This document shows, piece after piece, positions 36,274-45,077 of a DNA stretch of 64,000 bases. Source of the DNA: Paenarthrobacter sp. GOM3. Its GTDB lineage: Bacteria > Actinomycetota > Actinomycetes > Actinomycetales > Micrococcaceae. The translations under genes were made by a program, and so were the position numbers. The notes below the pieces were generated by a model. The model worked only from the letters and a program-made list of their open reading frames with translations. It searched no databases and had not been told where the DNA came from. Numbering within the stretch: the stretch's first letter is position 1; each line of letters starts with the position of its first letter. Location: contig NZ_CP136562.1 of assembly GCF_018215265.2 (NCBI RefSeq), positions 4,400,401 to 4,464,400 of the forward strand, in the 5' to 3' direction.

Positions 36274-37550
36274 GCCTCGCCTTCTCCCACGGGCAACGGC
36301 ACCCGGATCGCAACCACTGTTCCCTCACCCGGAGCCGACTCGATCTCCAGGCTGCCATCCAGCGCGGCCAGCCGTTCGCGCAAACTCAGCAGCCCGACGC
36401 CGGTGCCGTCGCCGCGCGCTGGGCCCACCGCCGTCGACGGCTCAAAACCGATGCCATCATCAAAAACGTCCAACGTCACCTCGGAGCCGACGAAGGAAAG
36501 GGTCACGACGGCGGCGCGCGCCTTTGCGTGCGCCCATACGTTCGCAAGGGAGGCTTGGGCGGCCCGGAGCAGGGTGGTTTGGTAGGTGTTGGGAAGCTCC
36601 ACGGGGGAACCCACCAGCTCGAAACGGCAGCGCAGCGCGGTTCCACGGGCAGCGGCTTCGGTCTCGGTTTTCTCACAAAGGCGGCGCAAGGTGTCCACCA
36701 GGCCGGATTGCTCCAGGTCAGGTGAGCGGAGCCCCCGGACAAAGCTGCGGGCCTCGGCCAGGTTCGCTGAGGCCGTGTCCTGCACGATCCGCAGGCGCTC
36801 CTTTGCAGCCGTTGCATCCCCGTCATCCAAAGCTTTCTCCGCGGATCGGCCCATCAGGACGATGCTGGAGAAGCCCTGGGCAAGGGTGTCGTGGATTTCC
36901 CTGGCTAGCCGTTCACGCTCGGCCATGGTCCCGGCGTCATGTTGCGTTTTCGCGAGTTCCGCCCGGGTCCGGCGCAGGTCCTCGGCGACGACCCGCTGAT
37001 TCTCGGCCTCAAGGAATAACGCCCGGTACGCCAGCCCGGTGACCACGGCGAAGCCGGCTCCAAACACCGGCCCCAGGACCATCGCGAGCTGCAGGCCGCC
37101 GTCGGACGAGCCGCGGCTATGGAACCAAAGGGCACCGATCAGCAGGACCGTACTCAGCGCAATCGTGGGCAACGCCAGGCGCCGGGGGAGCAGGTGGAGC
37201 TGCAGGAAGAACAGGGGAAAGGCGACCCAGGCGAAGTCGCCACTGACCAGCAGGAGCAGTAGCCACAGCATCATCACTGCGCCCAGCCACCAACCTGCGT
37301 AGCGCGTCGGATTGAAACGGGAGGGGTCGCTTGCGTGTCGTTTCTCCAGGATGGTTCCCGCCAGATACACCACCGCCAGGAGGGCGGAAAGGCCCAGGCC
37401 GGCGGCTAACGCCGTGGATGACGGCGACCCGGCAGTGCCCACCCCGGTCAGCAGGCGAATGACAGCGACGAGCAGCAGCACGGCGAATCCGACGTGCAAG
37501 CACACGCGCAGGACGCGGAGGATCGTGGCGGCGCCGGTGGGGGACTGCAT
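36270..37550 (-). CDS. Sensor histidine kinase (HisKA_3 type)
   Basis: The 426-residue product has six hydrophobic segments in residues 15-180, then MAERERLAREIHDTLAQGFSSIVLM with the phosphoacceptor histidine, and an ATP-binding domain ending DDGIGFEPSTAVGPARGDGTGVGLLSLRERLAALDG. It detects its signal in or near the membrane. ATG 37550 is chosen because it precedes the first helix; GGGAGG lies unusually close to it, so a nearby alternative start is possible. It is divergent from the FtsX-like ABC exporter across 194 bp. Confidence 0.92.
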   Translation of the reverse strand: MQSPTGAATILRVLRVCLHVGFAVLLLVAVIRLLTGVGTAGSPSSTALAAGLGLSALLAVVYLAGTILEKRHASDPSRFNPTRYAGWWLGAVMMLWLLLLLVSGDFAWVAFPLFFLQLHLLPRRLALPTIALSTVLLIGALWFHSRGSSDGGLQLAMVLGPVFGAGFAVVTGLAYRALFLEAENQRVVAEDLRRTRAELAKTQHDAGTMAERERLAREIHDTLAQGFSSIVLMGRSAEKALDDGDATAAKERLRIVQDTASANLAEARSFVRGLRSPDLEQSGLVDTLRRLCEKTETEAAARGTALRCRFELVGSPVELPNTYQTTLLRAAQASLANVWAHAKARAAVVTLSFVGSEVTLDVFDDGIGFEPSTAVGPARGDGTGVGLLSLRERLAALDGSLEIESAPGEGTVVAIRVPLPVGEGEA

Positions 37551-37744
37551 GCCTCCCAGCGTATCTCCGGCGCTCCCGCGCACAGCTCGAATTCCGCGCC
37601 GCCCGGCCAGAATCAACCATTTGGATGACCACCCCCTCAACCCCACGGAGTCCGCCAATCCATCCACCTCCCGATGTCCGGGACGTCCTTCGCCGGAAGA
37701 GTTGGTAATGCCGGGATCAAGCCCGCACCTACCGAAGGAATCCG

Positions 37745-38824
37745 ATGTTTCTCGCCATCCGCGACATCCGTTTCGCCAAGGGCCGTTTTGCGCTCATGGG
37801 CAGCGTCGTCGCCTTGATCACTTTGCTGCTCGTGATGTTGTCCGGGCTGACGGCCGGACTGGGCAACCAGTCGACGTCGGCAATTGCATCGCTGCCCGCG
37901 CAGCAGATCGTCTTCGGGGCTCCTGCCGGAGGTGAGCCCAAGGCGTCATACACCGAGTCCGAGGTTTCCACAGCCCAGCTCGAGACGTGGCGCGGACAGC
38001 CGGGCGTCACGTCTGTGCAGCCAATGGGAATCAGCCAGACGCGTTTCCAGTCCCTGGGCGCTGGTGGCACTCCAAGTGGTACAGCAAACGTCGCCGTCTT
38101 TGGCGGATCTATCGCTCCCCAAGCCGTGGAGGACGGGGCGGTGGTTGTCGGCGAAACCTTGGCGAAGGACCTGTCCCTGACCCCCGGTAGCCGAGTGAGC
38201 GTAGGCGGCACCGACCTCACCGTCTCGTCCGTTGTGGAGGATCAGTGGTACTCCCATACCGGCGTTGTTTGGACCACGCTGGACACCTGGCGGTCCATCG
38301 CGCATGCGGCCCCGGGCACGGCCACCGTCCTCGCCGTAAAGTACGACGCCGGAACCTCCTTGGACATCGACGCCTCCAACGCGTCTGCTGGCACCGTCAG
38401 TACGGATCCTGTTGGCTCCTTCCAGGCCTTGGCCTCGTACAAGAGCGAAAACGGTTCGCTCATGCTGATGCAGGCCTTCCTGTATGGCATCTCCGCGTTG
38501 GTGATCGTCGCCTTCCTGACCGTGTGGACGGTGCAGCGGACCCGGGATATAGCGATACTCAAAGCCCTCGGCGCTTCCTCCGGTTACGTCCTGCGCGATG
38601 CCCTTGCCCAGGCAGCCCTGGTACTGGTTTCCGGGGCCGCAGTGGGCGGTTTGTTGGGACTAGCCGGGGGTGCCTTTGCGGCCCAGGCGGCACCTTTCCT
38701 GGTTACTCCCCTGACCACGCTGCTACCGGTGGCTGGGATTGTCCTCCTCGGCCTGGCAGGCGCAGTTCTCGCTGTCCGAAAAGTCACCAAAGTAGACCCT
38801 CTGCTGGCTCTCGGCGGCAACTGA
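37745..38824 (+). CDS. ABC transporter permease, FtsX/MacB type
   Basis: The 359-residue product begins MFLAIRDIRFAKGRFALMGSVVALITLLLVMLSGLTAGLG (first helix), has a large extracellular domain (about 50-230) and three C-terminal helices including LIVAFLTVWTVQRTRDIAILKALGASSGYVLRDAL, the diagnostic FtsX motif. It ends in VTKVDPLLALGGN. It works with the ATPase encoded 28 bp downstream, probably as an exporter or a mechanotransmission complex of the DevC/MacB kind. AAGGA lies six bases before the ATG. Confidence 0.9.
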   Translation: MFLAIRDIRFAKGRFALMGSVVALITLLLVMLSGLTAGLGNQSTSAIASLPAQQIVFGAPAGGEPKASYTESEVSTAQLETWRGQPGVTSVQPMGISQTRFQSLGAGGTPSGTANVAVFGGSIAPQAVEDGAVVVGETLAKDLSLTPGSRVSVGGTDLTVSSVVEDQWYSHTGVVWTTLDTWRSIAHAAPGTATVLAVKYDAGTSLDIDASNASAGTVSTDPVGSFQALASYKSENGSLMLMQAFLYGISALVIVAFLTVWTVQRTRDIAILKALGASSGYVLRDALAQAALVLVSGAAVGGLLGLAGGAFAAQAAPFLVTPLTTLLPVAGIVLLGLAGAVLAVRKVTKVDPLLALGGN

Positions 38825-38852
38825 TTCCGTACATTCCTTGAAAGGCATAAAA

Positions 38853-39545
38853 GTGACTACTGCACTCAACCTCGTCCACGTCTCGCTCGAATATCCCGAT
38901 GGCGGCTCTACCCTCAAGGCCTTGGACTCCGTAAACCTCGCGGTAAGCGAGGGGGAGTTCCTGTCCTTGGTGGGTCCCTCCGGCTCGGGGAAGTCATCAC
39001 TGCTCGCCGTTGCCGCCACCCTCATCAAGCCCACCTCCGGAGTGGTGGTCATCAACGGACAGGATGTCGCCGCCCTTGCCGAGGCCGAACGCACGGCGCT
39101 GCGTCGGGACAAGGTGGGCATCATCTTCCAGCAACCCAACCTGCTGCCGGCACTGACCGCCGTCGAGCAGTTGTTGATCCGTGAGCACCTGCGGGGCAAC
39201 CCGTTGAAGGAAGCCCGCCTAAAGGCCGGGGAATTGCTCGACGTGGTTGGCTTATCCGGGGCCGAACACAAGCGACCGCACCAGCTATCCGGCGGCCAGC
39301 GTCAACGGGTGAACATAGCGCGGGCCCTGATGGGCAGTCCTTCGGTCCTCCTGGTGGATGAGCCCACCGCGGCACTTGATCACGAACGAAGCGAATCCGT
39401 TGTCCGGTTGCTGCGTCGGGTCACGGACGAATTCCACATGGCCACCGTCATGGTCACGCACGATACCGAGTTCCTGCCCCTCACGGATGCCGTCGCGACC
39501 ATGCGGGACGGACGGATCAGCCCCGCACTCGTCCCGTCGCCGTAA
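38853..39545 (+). CDS. ABC transporter ATP-binding protein, MacB/DevA type
   Basis: The 230-residue product has Walker A GPSGSGKSSLLAV, Q-loop IIFQQPNLLPALTAVEQLLI, signature LSGGQRQRVNIARALMG, Walker B VLLVDEPTAALD and switch VTHDTEF. This is the LolD/MacB group that pairs with FtsX-like permeases. The GTG at 38853 is chosen because GAAAGG lies seven bases upstream and the protein then begins VTTALNLVHVSLEYPDGG. It forms an operon with the permease gene and probably is controlled by the divergent two-component system. Confidence 0.94.
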   Translation: MTTALNLVHVSLEYPDGGSTLKALDSVNLAVSEGEFLSLVGPSGSGKSSLLAVAATLIKPTSGVVVINGQDVAALAEAERTALRRDKVGIIFQQPNLLPALTAVEQLLIREHLRGNPLKEARLKAGELLDVVGLSGAEHKRPHQLSGGQRQRVNIARALMGSPSVLLVDEPTAALDHERSESVVRLLRRVTDEFHMATVMVTHDTEFLPLTDAVATMRDGRISPALVPSP

Positions 39546-39547
39546 CC

Positions 39548-39946
39548 CTAGGTGGCTGAGCCAAGAACCGCGGAGTCCTGCGCGTCGTCGTAGGCGTCGC
39601 GGGCTTCCAGGATGGTGGGCACGTGGCTCTCCGCCCATTCACGGAGCAGGGACAGCGGCTGCAATAGGGATTCGCCCATCGCGGTGAGTTCGTAGTCCAC
39701 GCGTGGGGGGACCTGGGCATGGACAGTCCGGGTGATGAGGCCGTCCCGCTCCAGCGCCCTCAGCGTTTGGGTCAGGACTTTGGGCGTCACGACGTTGACC
39801 ATTTTCCGCAACTCGGAGAACCGTACCGGACCGGCGCCCAACACCTGGATGACCAGCGAGGCCCATTTGTCGCCGATTCGTTGGAAGATCACGCGGGAGG
39901 GACAGTTGGGGTCCAGGATGTTCGCCGGGAGGTTATTGGTTTCCAT
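39548..39946 (-). CDS. HxlR family transcriptional regulator, possible redox or electrophile sensor
   Basis: The 132-residue product is a single winged helix of the HxlR type: SRVIFQRIGDKWASLVIQVLGAGPVRFSELRKMVNVVTPKVLTQTLRALERDGLITR. It has one N-terminal cysteine in ILDPNCPSRV (about C15), the position used by YodB/QorR-like thiol sensors. ATG 39946 has METNNLPANILD as its start. The gene is divergent from an NAD(P)H-binding oxidoreductase gene with 83 bp between, containing a perfect inverted repeat (39976-39990). It likely represses both genes. Cysteine-based sensing is inference. Confidence 0.9.
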   Translation of the reverse strand: METNNLPANILDPNCPSRVIFQRIGDKWASLVIQVLGAGPVRFSELRKMVNVVTPKVLTQTLRALERDGLITRTVHAQVPPRVDYELTAMGESLLQPLSLLREWAESHVPTILEARDAYDDAQDSAVLGSAT

Positions 39947-39975
39947 GAGGTAACTAGGTTCCTTTGAAGCTATCA

Positions 39976-39990
39976 GTATCCAATGGATAC
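39976..39990. promoter_or_regulatory. Candidate HxlR operator
   Basis: GTATCCA and TGGATAC form a perfect 7-1-7 inverted repeat midway between the divergent HxlR and oxidoreductase genes. An outer CTATC/GATAG pair (about 39970 and 39998) extends the symmetry. HxlR proteins bind such inverted repeats beside their own genes. Confidence 0.6.
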
Positions 39991-40029
39991 CGTTGTCGTA
40001 TTGCAAGGATAGCAACCCCAAGGAGAGCA

Positions 40030-40635
40030 ATGAAAATCGCAGTCTACGGCGCAACAGGCATGGTCGGCAGCCAGATCGTCAATGAGTCCATCACCCGCGG
40101 CCACCAGGTCACCGCCATCTCCCGCAAGGGCGCTGAAGTCCCCGGAGCGGCCGCACAGGCTGCAGACCAGGCTGACGCGCAAACCTTTGCATCCATTGCA
40201 AAGGACCACGACGTCGTCGTGCTCGCTACGGGCCCCAGCCGCACCGGCGGTGACCACTCCGAGTGGCTCGAAGCCATGGCCACCGCTTACAGCAACGCAG
40301 AAGGAACCCGGCTGATGATTGTCGGCGGCGCTGGGACACTGGAAATTGACGGTGTCCGCCTGCTCGACTCCCCGGACTTCCCTGAGGCCTACAAGGCTGA
40401 GGCCACCACGGCTGCCACGGCCCTCGAGGCCGTGAAGCAGGCCCCCGAAACCCTTGACTGGACCGTACTGGCTCCGGCGCCCGTCATCCAGCCCGGTGAG
40501 CGGACCGGCGAATACGCTGTGGCCAAGGATTCGCCGGCCGGCAGCAGCATCTCCACGCAGGACTACGCCGTGGCCATGCTGGATGAGATCGAAAGCCCGG
40601 CCCACCGCCGCGCACGCTTTACCGCAGCCAACTAA
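40030..40635 (+). CDS. NAD(P)-binding oxidoreductase (NmrA/YwnB-like short-chain fold)
   Basis: The 201-residue product starts MKIAVYGATGMVGSQIVNESITRGHQVTAISRKG, an atypical short-chain dehydrogenase dinucleotide motif, and keeps VVVLATGPSRTG and LMIVGGAGTLEIDG. The catalytic YxxxK of classical members is not obvious, which is typical of NmrA or flavin-reductase-like proteins. AGGAG precedes ATG 40030. The divergent HxlR regulator with its inverted repeat suggests induction by an electrophile or quinone. Confidence 0.88.
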   Translation: MKIAVYGATGMVGSQIVNESITRGHQVTAISRKGAEVPGAAAQAADQADAQTFASIAKDHDVVVLATGPSRTGGDHSEWLEAMATAYSNAEGTRLMIVGGAGTLEIDGVRLLDSPDFPEAYKAEATTAATALEAVKQAPETLDWTVLAPAPVIQPGERTGEYAVAKDSPAGSSISTQDYAVAMLDEIESPAHRRARFTAAN

Positions 40636-40644
40636 GACGGCGGC

Positions 40645-42084
40645 CTAAACGCCCAGCCCGGGTACCCGCAGTTTGAATATGTCCTTGAGGGCATGTTTAG
40701 CGGCGTGGTACCCGGGCATTCCCGTCACACCGGGCCCTGGCGGCGTCGACGATGAGCACAGGTACACACCGGGCATTGGTGTTCGCCAGGGCACATTGGA
40801 AACCACGGGACGCTGCACCAGTCCGCGAAGATCGAGGGTGCCTGCGCTGAAGTCGCCGCCCACATAGTTTTCGTTGTAAGCAGCCAGTTCTGCCGCCGTC
40901 GTCGTCTTTGACGCAACCACGACGTCCCTGAAGCCGGGCGCATACTGCTCGATACGGTCCGTGACCGCTTCGGCCATGTCCACGGTGGAGTTGGCCGGGA
41001 CGTGGCAGTAAGACCACAGGATGTGGCGGCCTTCGGGTGCGCGCGTTGGGTCCACCAGGGACGGCTGGGAGACCAGGACGTATGGTTCCGGAGGATATTT
41101 ACCCATGGCCACCAGATTCTCGGATTCGGCCATGGCGAGACGTGAACCGCCCACATGGACCGTCCCTGCTTGGGCCAGACCAGGATCCAACCAAGGCACA
41201 GGCCCGGAAAGAATAAAGTCCACTTTGCACGCTGCATTCCCGAACCGGAATGCTTCCAGTGCCCTGCGGTAGCGGTCGGGTACTTCCGCGCCGCCGATCC
41301 GGGCCAGGGTCGGGGGAGCCACATCCAACAGTATGGCGTCCGCGGGCCGAACCTGGTCCAGGGAGTCCACTCGTTCACCTACGTGGATGGTTCCTCCGTG
41401 GGCGGTCACGTCATCCGCCATCGCCTGGGCAATGGACATTGACCCCCCTACGGGAATCGGCCAACCGCCGGCATGGGCAAGGACCCCGAGCAGGAGCCCG
41501 GCGCCGGTTGAGCTCAGGGACGGTTGCGAACCCAGCGCGTGCGACATCACCCCGGTCAGGAGCGCGGGCGCTGCCTCTTCCCGGAAGCGGCGGCCCCACA
41601 TGGGCGTGCCCTGATCCAGCGTGGCAAGACCAAAGCCCACGGTGGCCAACGGGTCTTTCGGTATGCGCAGCAGCTGGTTGGACGTAAATTCCACTACCCC
41701 GGAGACCCGCTCCAGCAAGGGTTCCATGAGCCGGCGGTACGCCGGGCCATCCACGCCCAAGCCCTGAACGGTCCGGTCCAGGGACTGGTACGCCAACGCG
41801 GCCCCGCCAATGTCCAAAGGTGTTCCGTGCTGAACCTCCGGAACCCGCAGTTCGATCCGCTTGGACAGCTCGAAGGCACGGAAGAACGGCGAAGCCACGG
41901 CCATGGGGTGCACTGCGGAACAGACATCGTAGAAATGCCCGGGTTCCATCAGCTCGCTGGTGCGCGAACCTCCGCCAATAGTATCCGCGGCCTCGTAGAC
42001 GTGGACTTTCAGGCCCGCGCGGGCCATGACCACTGCTGCGGCCAAACCGTTTGGACCGGCCCCGACGACGGCGACATCACCCAT
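40645..42084 (-). CDS. FAD-dependent NAD(P)/amine oxidoreductase (phytoene-desaturase-like)
   Basis: The 479-residue product starts MGDVAVVGAGPNGLAAAVVMARAGLKVHVYEAADTIGGG, a full FAD-binding GXGXXG motif with following acid, and ends with VYLCSSSTPPGPGVTGMPGYHAAKHAL, the C-terminal FAD motif seen in phytoene-desaturase-like proteins. Carotenoid cluster partners are not present, so a carotenoid role is not supported. GGAGGGAGG precedes ATG 42084. It overlaps the end of the upstream GT87-like gene by 8 bp, so the two genes form one transcript. Confidence 0.9.
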   Translation of the reverse strand: MGDVAVVGAGPNGLAAAVVMARAGLKVHVYEAADTIGGGSRTSELMEPGHFYDVCSAVHPMAVASPFFRAFELSKRIELRVPEVQHGTPLDIGGAALAYQSLDRTVQGLGVDGPAYRRLMEPLLERVSGVVEFTSNQLLRIPKDPLATVGFGLATLDQGTPMWGRRFREEAAPALLTGVMSHALGSQPSLSSTGAGLLLGVLAHAGGWPIPVGGSMSIAQAMADDVTAHGGTIHVGERVDSLDQVRPADAILLDVAPPTLARIGGAEVPDRYRRALEAFRFGNAACKVDFILSGPVPWLDPGLAQAGTVHVGGSRLAMAESENLVAMGKYPPEPYVLVSQPSLVDPTRAPEGRHILWSYCHVPANSTVDMAEAVTDRIEQYAPGFRDVVVASKTTTAAELAAYNENYVGGDFSAGTLDLRGLVQRPVVSNVPWRTPMPGVYLCSSSTPPGPGVTGMPGYHAAKHALKDIFKLRVPGLGV

Positions 42085-43582
42085 TGCTGCCTCCCTCCGC
42101 CGTTTGGGCTGCTTCAGTTGTGGCCGCCTGAGGCCTCCTGGGCAGGACAGACCGGGCCGGGTTGAAGAGGTCGATCCTGAGCCAGTCCGGGGCGCCGTCG
42201 AAAGGCCCGCCATGGGGGTCATCATCGCCGTGGTTGCGCAGGGGGTCTTGGGCTGGATCCCAAATGTCCATAACCACCCTGGCCATGAGGTAAGCCGTCG
42301 CAGCCATGTGCAGGACCACCGCCAATACGTAATAGGACATGTCGATGTTGTGCTGGACAGACCCGCCGCTGGTCGCCTGGCCCAGGTACATCCAAATGGC
42401 AGCCCAATGCAGGCCTTCGGCAGCCTGCCATAGGAGGAAGTCGCGCCAGCGGGGTCGGGCCAGGGCGAGGAGGGGGATCAGCCAGATAACGAATTGGGGC
42501 GAGTAGACCTTATTGGTGAGGATGAACGCGGCAACAATCAGGAAGACCAGCTGCGCCACACGGGGACGGCGCGGCGCGCACAGTGCCAACGCTGCAATAA
42601 GTGCACACGCCAGGACGAACAGGGACAGGGCAATCACGTTGATGCTGGCCGCATCCATCTGCATCCAGTGCAGCCGGTCCGCTACCAGGTTGTAGGAGAA
42701 CCAGGGCGAGCTGTACCCGGCGGGCCGGTCCTGGGTGAACTCGAAGAAGTACTGCCAGCCGGTAGGGTTCAGGGCCGCGAAGGGTAGGTTGACTACCAGC
42801 CAGGACACCAAGGCAGCCCCTGAGGTGACAAGGAACGGCCGGAACTTCCCTGTCCGGAGGGCCAGCAGGAGCACGGCACCCAGGAACAGGACCGGGTAGA
42901 GCTTGGTGGCCGTGCCCAGTCCGATGAATACGCCGGCGAGCACCAGTTTGTCCCTGGAGAAGAAATACATTCCCAGGGCGAGCAGCGCCACCGCCCACAT
43001 GTCCCAGTTGATCAGGCCGGCCAGGATAATCCCGGGCGCCAAGGCCACCATGGCCGCATCCCAAGGGCGTCGCTTGTTGATTCTTGCGGTCAGGAGGACG
43101 GTAACAACCCATATGGCCACAATCAACGTCGCGTTGACGTCGAAGTAGCCCAACACCCGATCATTGTTGACGCCCTGGCCTGGAACCAGCAGGGCCGTGA
43201 TTCCCGCGATGATCCCCATCAGCACGGGATATTCAAACTGGCTGCCCTGGCTGAAGAAGGGGATGACTCCGTCGCCGAGTCCGCGGTTCTTGAAGAGTTC
43301 GGGGAAGTCGGAGTAGCAGGTGGAGTAGAACTGTCCGGGCGTTTCCCACCCGTTGACCCGGCAGTAGTCCTTCGCGAGAACGGCCAGCAGTGCCGCGAGT
43401 ACGGTAAGGATGATCAGGACCCGTTCTACAGTGAACGGGCCGGAAGAAGCTTCGCCTGGCAAGGAGTGCTTCCCGAGCGGACCGCCTATGAGCTCGGTGA
43501 AGTTTCGGAGCAGGTTGTCACTGCGGCTGGGAACCTCCGCGCGGGCACGTTTTTGCTGCCGGTGCGGCTTCGTCTCCTGCAT
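42077..43582 (-). CDS. GT87 (DUF2029)-like membrane glycosyltransferase
   Basis: The 501-residue product has about ten membrane helices and landmarks of GT-C type GT87 enzymes: an early CYSDFPELFKNRGL and QFEYPVLMGII, a conserved acidic site region near NDRVLGYFDVNATLIV, and LVLAGVFIGLGTATKLYPVLFLGAVL. Such enzymes use polyprenyl-phosphate sugars (for example polyprenyl-phosphomannose) to glycosylate lipids or polymers on the outer face of the membrane. The acceptor is unknown. It is the first gene of a two-gene unit with the FAD oxidoreductase. Confidence 0.85.
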   Translation of the reverse strand: MQETKPHRQQKRARAEVPSRSDNLLRNFTELIGGPLGKHSLPGEASSGPFTVERVLIILTVLAALLAVLAKDYCRVNGWETPGQFYSTCYSDFPELFKNRGLGDGVIPFFSQGSQFEYPVLMGIIAGITALLVPGQGVNNDRVLGYFDVNATLIVAIWVVTVLLTARINKRRPWDAAMVALAPGIILAGLINWDMWAVALLALGMYFFSRDKLVLAGVFIGLGTATKLYPVLFLGAVLLLALRTGKFRPFLVTSGAALVSWLVVNLPFAALNPTGWQYFFEFTQDRPAGYSSPWFSYNLVADRLHWMQMDAASINVIALSLFVLACALIAALALCAPRRPRVAQLVFLIVAAFILTNKVYSPQFVIWLIPLLALARPRWRDFLLWQAAEGLHWAAIWMYLGQATSGGSVQHNIDMSYYVLAVVLHMAATAYLMARVVMDIWDPAQDPLRNHGDDDPHGGPFDGAPDWLRIDLFNPARSVLPRRPQAATTEAAQTAEGGSNG

Positions 43583-43664
43583 GGATCGAGCTTACAGTCA
43601 CCACTTGGGGCAGAGCACCAGGTCCTGCGTCGACTGTGGGAATGAACCCCACTGTTAAAAGGGG

Positions 43665-43692
43665 GGAGCCCACGCGTAGCCGCGTGGGCTCC
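43665..43692 (-). terminator. Rho-independent terminator after the 46-aa protein gene
   Basis: A perfect 12-bp stem GGAGCCCACGCG with its complement, tetraloop GCTA, is followed by CCCCTTTT on the minus strand. It stands 58 bp past the stop of the small gene at 43750. Confidence 0.85.
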
Positions 43693-43749
43693 TTGAGGTT
43701 CAACAGAATCGTGTGGCATCTGCGTCTCCTTCGGTCGGGCTGAAGGAAA

Positions 43750-43890
43750 TCAGCGGATCAGTCCCATCTGGTGCAGGACAACGTAAACGTCTTCACGGCG
43801 TTGGTCCAACAGTTGGCCGTTGAACAGGGTGCGGTCCTTTGGAGCTGTGACGCTCTTGAAGAAGCGCATGTCTTCGGGGCGCTTTCGCAT
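43750..43890 (-). CDS. Small basic protein of 46 residues, unknown function
   Basis: ATG 43890 is preceded by a near-perfect GAAAGGAGGTGAACC ribosome-binding site. The product begins MRKRPEDMRFF and ends HQMGLIR, is rich in Arg and Lys, has no hydrophobic helix and no cysteine. The middle reads FNGQLLDQRREDVYVVLHQ, which could be one amphipathic helix. A strong terminator lies 58 bp downstream, so it looks like a single-gene transcript. No family is recognised. It may be a conserved small protein or an RNA-coupled one. Confidence 0.6.
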   Translation of the reverse strand: MRKRPEDMRFFKSVTAPKDRTLFNGQLLDQRREDVYVVLHQMGLIR

Positions 43891-44495
43891 GGTTCACCTC
43901 CTTTCGGGGGGTTATGCCGGGTATTTAGGCGCAACAATTAGGGCCATTTGAGGATAAAGAAATCAAAGGTCAAAATGGGCACAAAGTACCGAGGCTGGTG
44001 AAAGGTAATTAGCGGACCGAATCAGGAATTCCTGAAACGTCATTGCATCATTGCGCGAGCTTCCGGCAGTCGACCCAACAAGAAGCTGGTTCCGAACTTT
44101 GGGGAAACTGCGCGCCCGCGGCATGCTGCGTGGGTCCGCGCCTACAACTGACTACTCAGCCATCCAAGGAAAGGAAGGCCGTCATGAACACCGCCGGCAA
44201 CAGGCCGGTCCGGTGGATCAGGAGTGGGTCAGAGAGCAAAAATGGCGTCGATCATCAGCAGAGGCCGGGGCAGCATTGACGGTCAACTTCCGTCCGCTAG
44301 TCAAAGTAATCATTTTCCCAACCTCCTTCCGGCCTTTACAGCCTGCTGTGGCATTCATCCGAGTGACAAATCTGAAGAATGCGCGCCTGGTTCCCGGCGG
44401 ATCGCTCTGGGAACAAGATATAAGCTACCCCATGAACAAGGAGTTTGGCCAGCGCAATTCGCTGTTTCTCCAAAACTTTTTCTCAATGAATGTTT
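43891..44495. other. 600-bp region without a convincing large gene
   Basis: The stretch between the 46-aa gene and the histidine phosphatase gene is A+T richer than its surroundings. On the minus strand upstream of the small gene there is a weak promoter-like pattern, TTGATT then about 18 bases then CCTAAT (around 43935-43966). The only possible frame on the plus strand is the short one at 44184-44279. Nothing else is supported. Confidence 0.6.
44184..44279 (+). CDS. Possible 31-residue peptide, low confidence
   Basis: ATG 44184 follows AAGGAAGG by a short spacer and opens a 31-residue frame beginning MNTAGNRPVRWIRSG and ending QRPGQH. It is basic and has no recognised motif. The ribosome-binding site is the only support, so this could equally be non-coding. 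Confidence 0.25.
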   Translation: MNTAGNRPVRWIRSGSESKNGVDHQQRPGQH

Positions 44496-45077
44496 TTAGA
44501 GGCCCCAGCGGACAATTGCGGGCGTCCGCTTATCCCAGCCGAGCGTGCAGACTTTGGCTGTACCGAGGATGAAATGCCGACCTTCACGGGCGTCCATTTC
44601 GAGCCAACGTGCGGTAAGGATGCGGGAGAAATGCCCGTGGGCTACTACCAGGACATTGTCCATTCCGGACTCCAGGACGCGTCCGATGATCTTGTCGGCA
44701 CGGGCAGCCACCTCATCCAAGGTCTCCCCGTTGGGAACACCATCTGTCCAGATGAGGTAGTCCGGGTTGTCCTTGCGGATCAGGTCCGAGCTGATGCCTT
44801 CGTAGTCGCCATAGTTCCATTCGACCGCCAGCGGCTCGTGCACCGCTTCCGGGTAGCCGGCCAGTTCGGCTGTACGGCGGGCACGTCGCAGCGGGGAGGT
44901 CAGCACCAGGTCGAAGTCGATGCCCTCCAGGACCTTGCGTGCCTCAACAGCCTGCTGCTCACCCTCAACAGTGAGGGGCAGATCAGTCAGGCCGGTGTAC
45001 TGGCCGCTCTTGGACCACTCCGTTTCGCCGTGGCGAAGGATCCAGAGTTGCGGACGTGGGGAAGTCGCAGCATTCAT
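44496..45077 (-). CDS. Histidine phosphatase family protein
   Basis: The 193-residue product begins PQLWILRHGETEWSKSGQYTGLTDLPLT with the catalytic RHG motif, keeps TSPLRRARRTAELAGY and ends the fold with VLVVAHGHFSRIL carrying the second catalytic histidine. This is the phosphoglycerate-mutase-like phosphatase group. It overlaps the CCA-adding enzyme gene by 4 bp and is translated just after it on the same strand. The substrate is not evident; small phosphomonoesters are typical. Confidence 0.93.
   Translation of the reverse strand: MNAATSPRPQLWILRHGETEWSKSGQYTGLTDLPLTVEGEQQAVEARKVLEGIDFDLVLTSPLRRARRTAELAGYPEAVHEPLAVEWNYGDYEGISSDLIRKDNPDYLIWTDGVPNGETLDEVAARADKIIGRVLESGMDNVLVVAHGHFSRILTARWLEMDAREGRHFILGTAKVCTLGWDKRTPAIVRWGL

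Noticed and set aside
43486..43719. 77-codon minus-strand frame starting MPHDSVEPQGAH behind a good ribosome-binding site
   Set aside because: It would run through the terminator hairpin at 43665-43692 and overlap the GT87-like gene start; the product has no family features. The ribosome-binding-like GAAGGAGA is noted but not enough.
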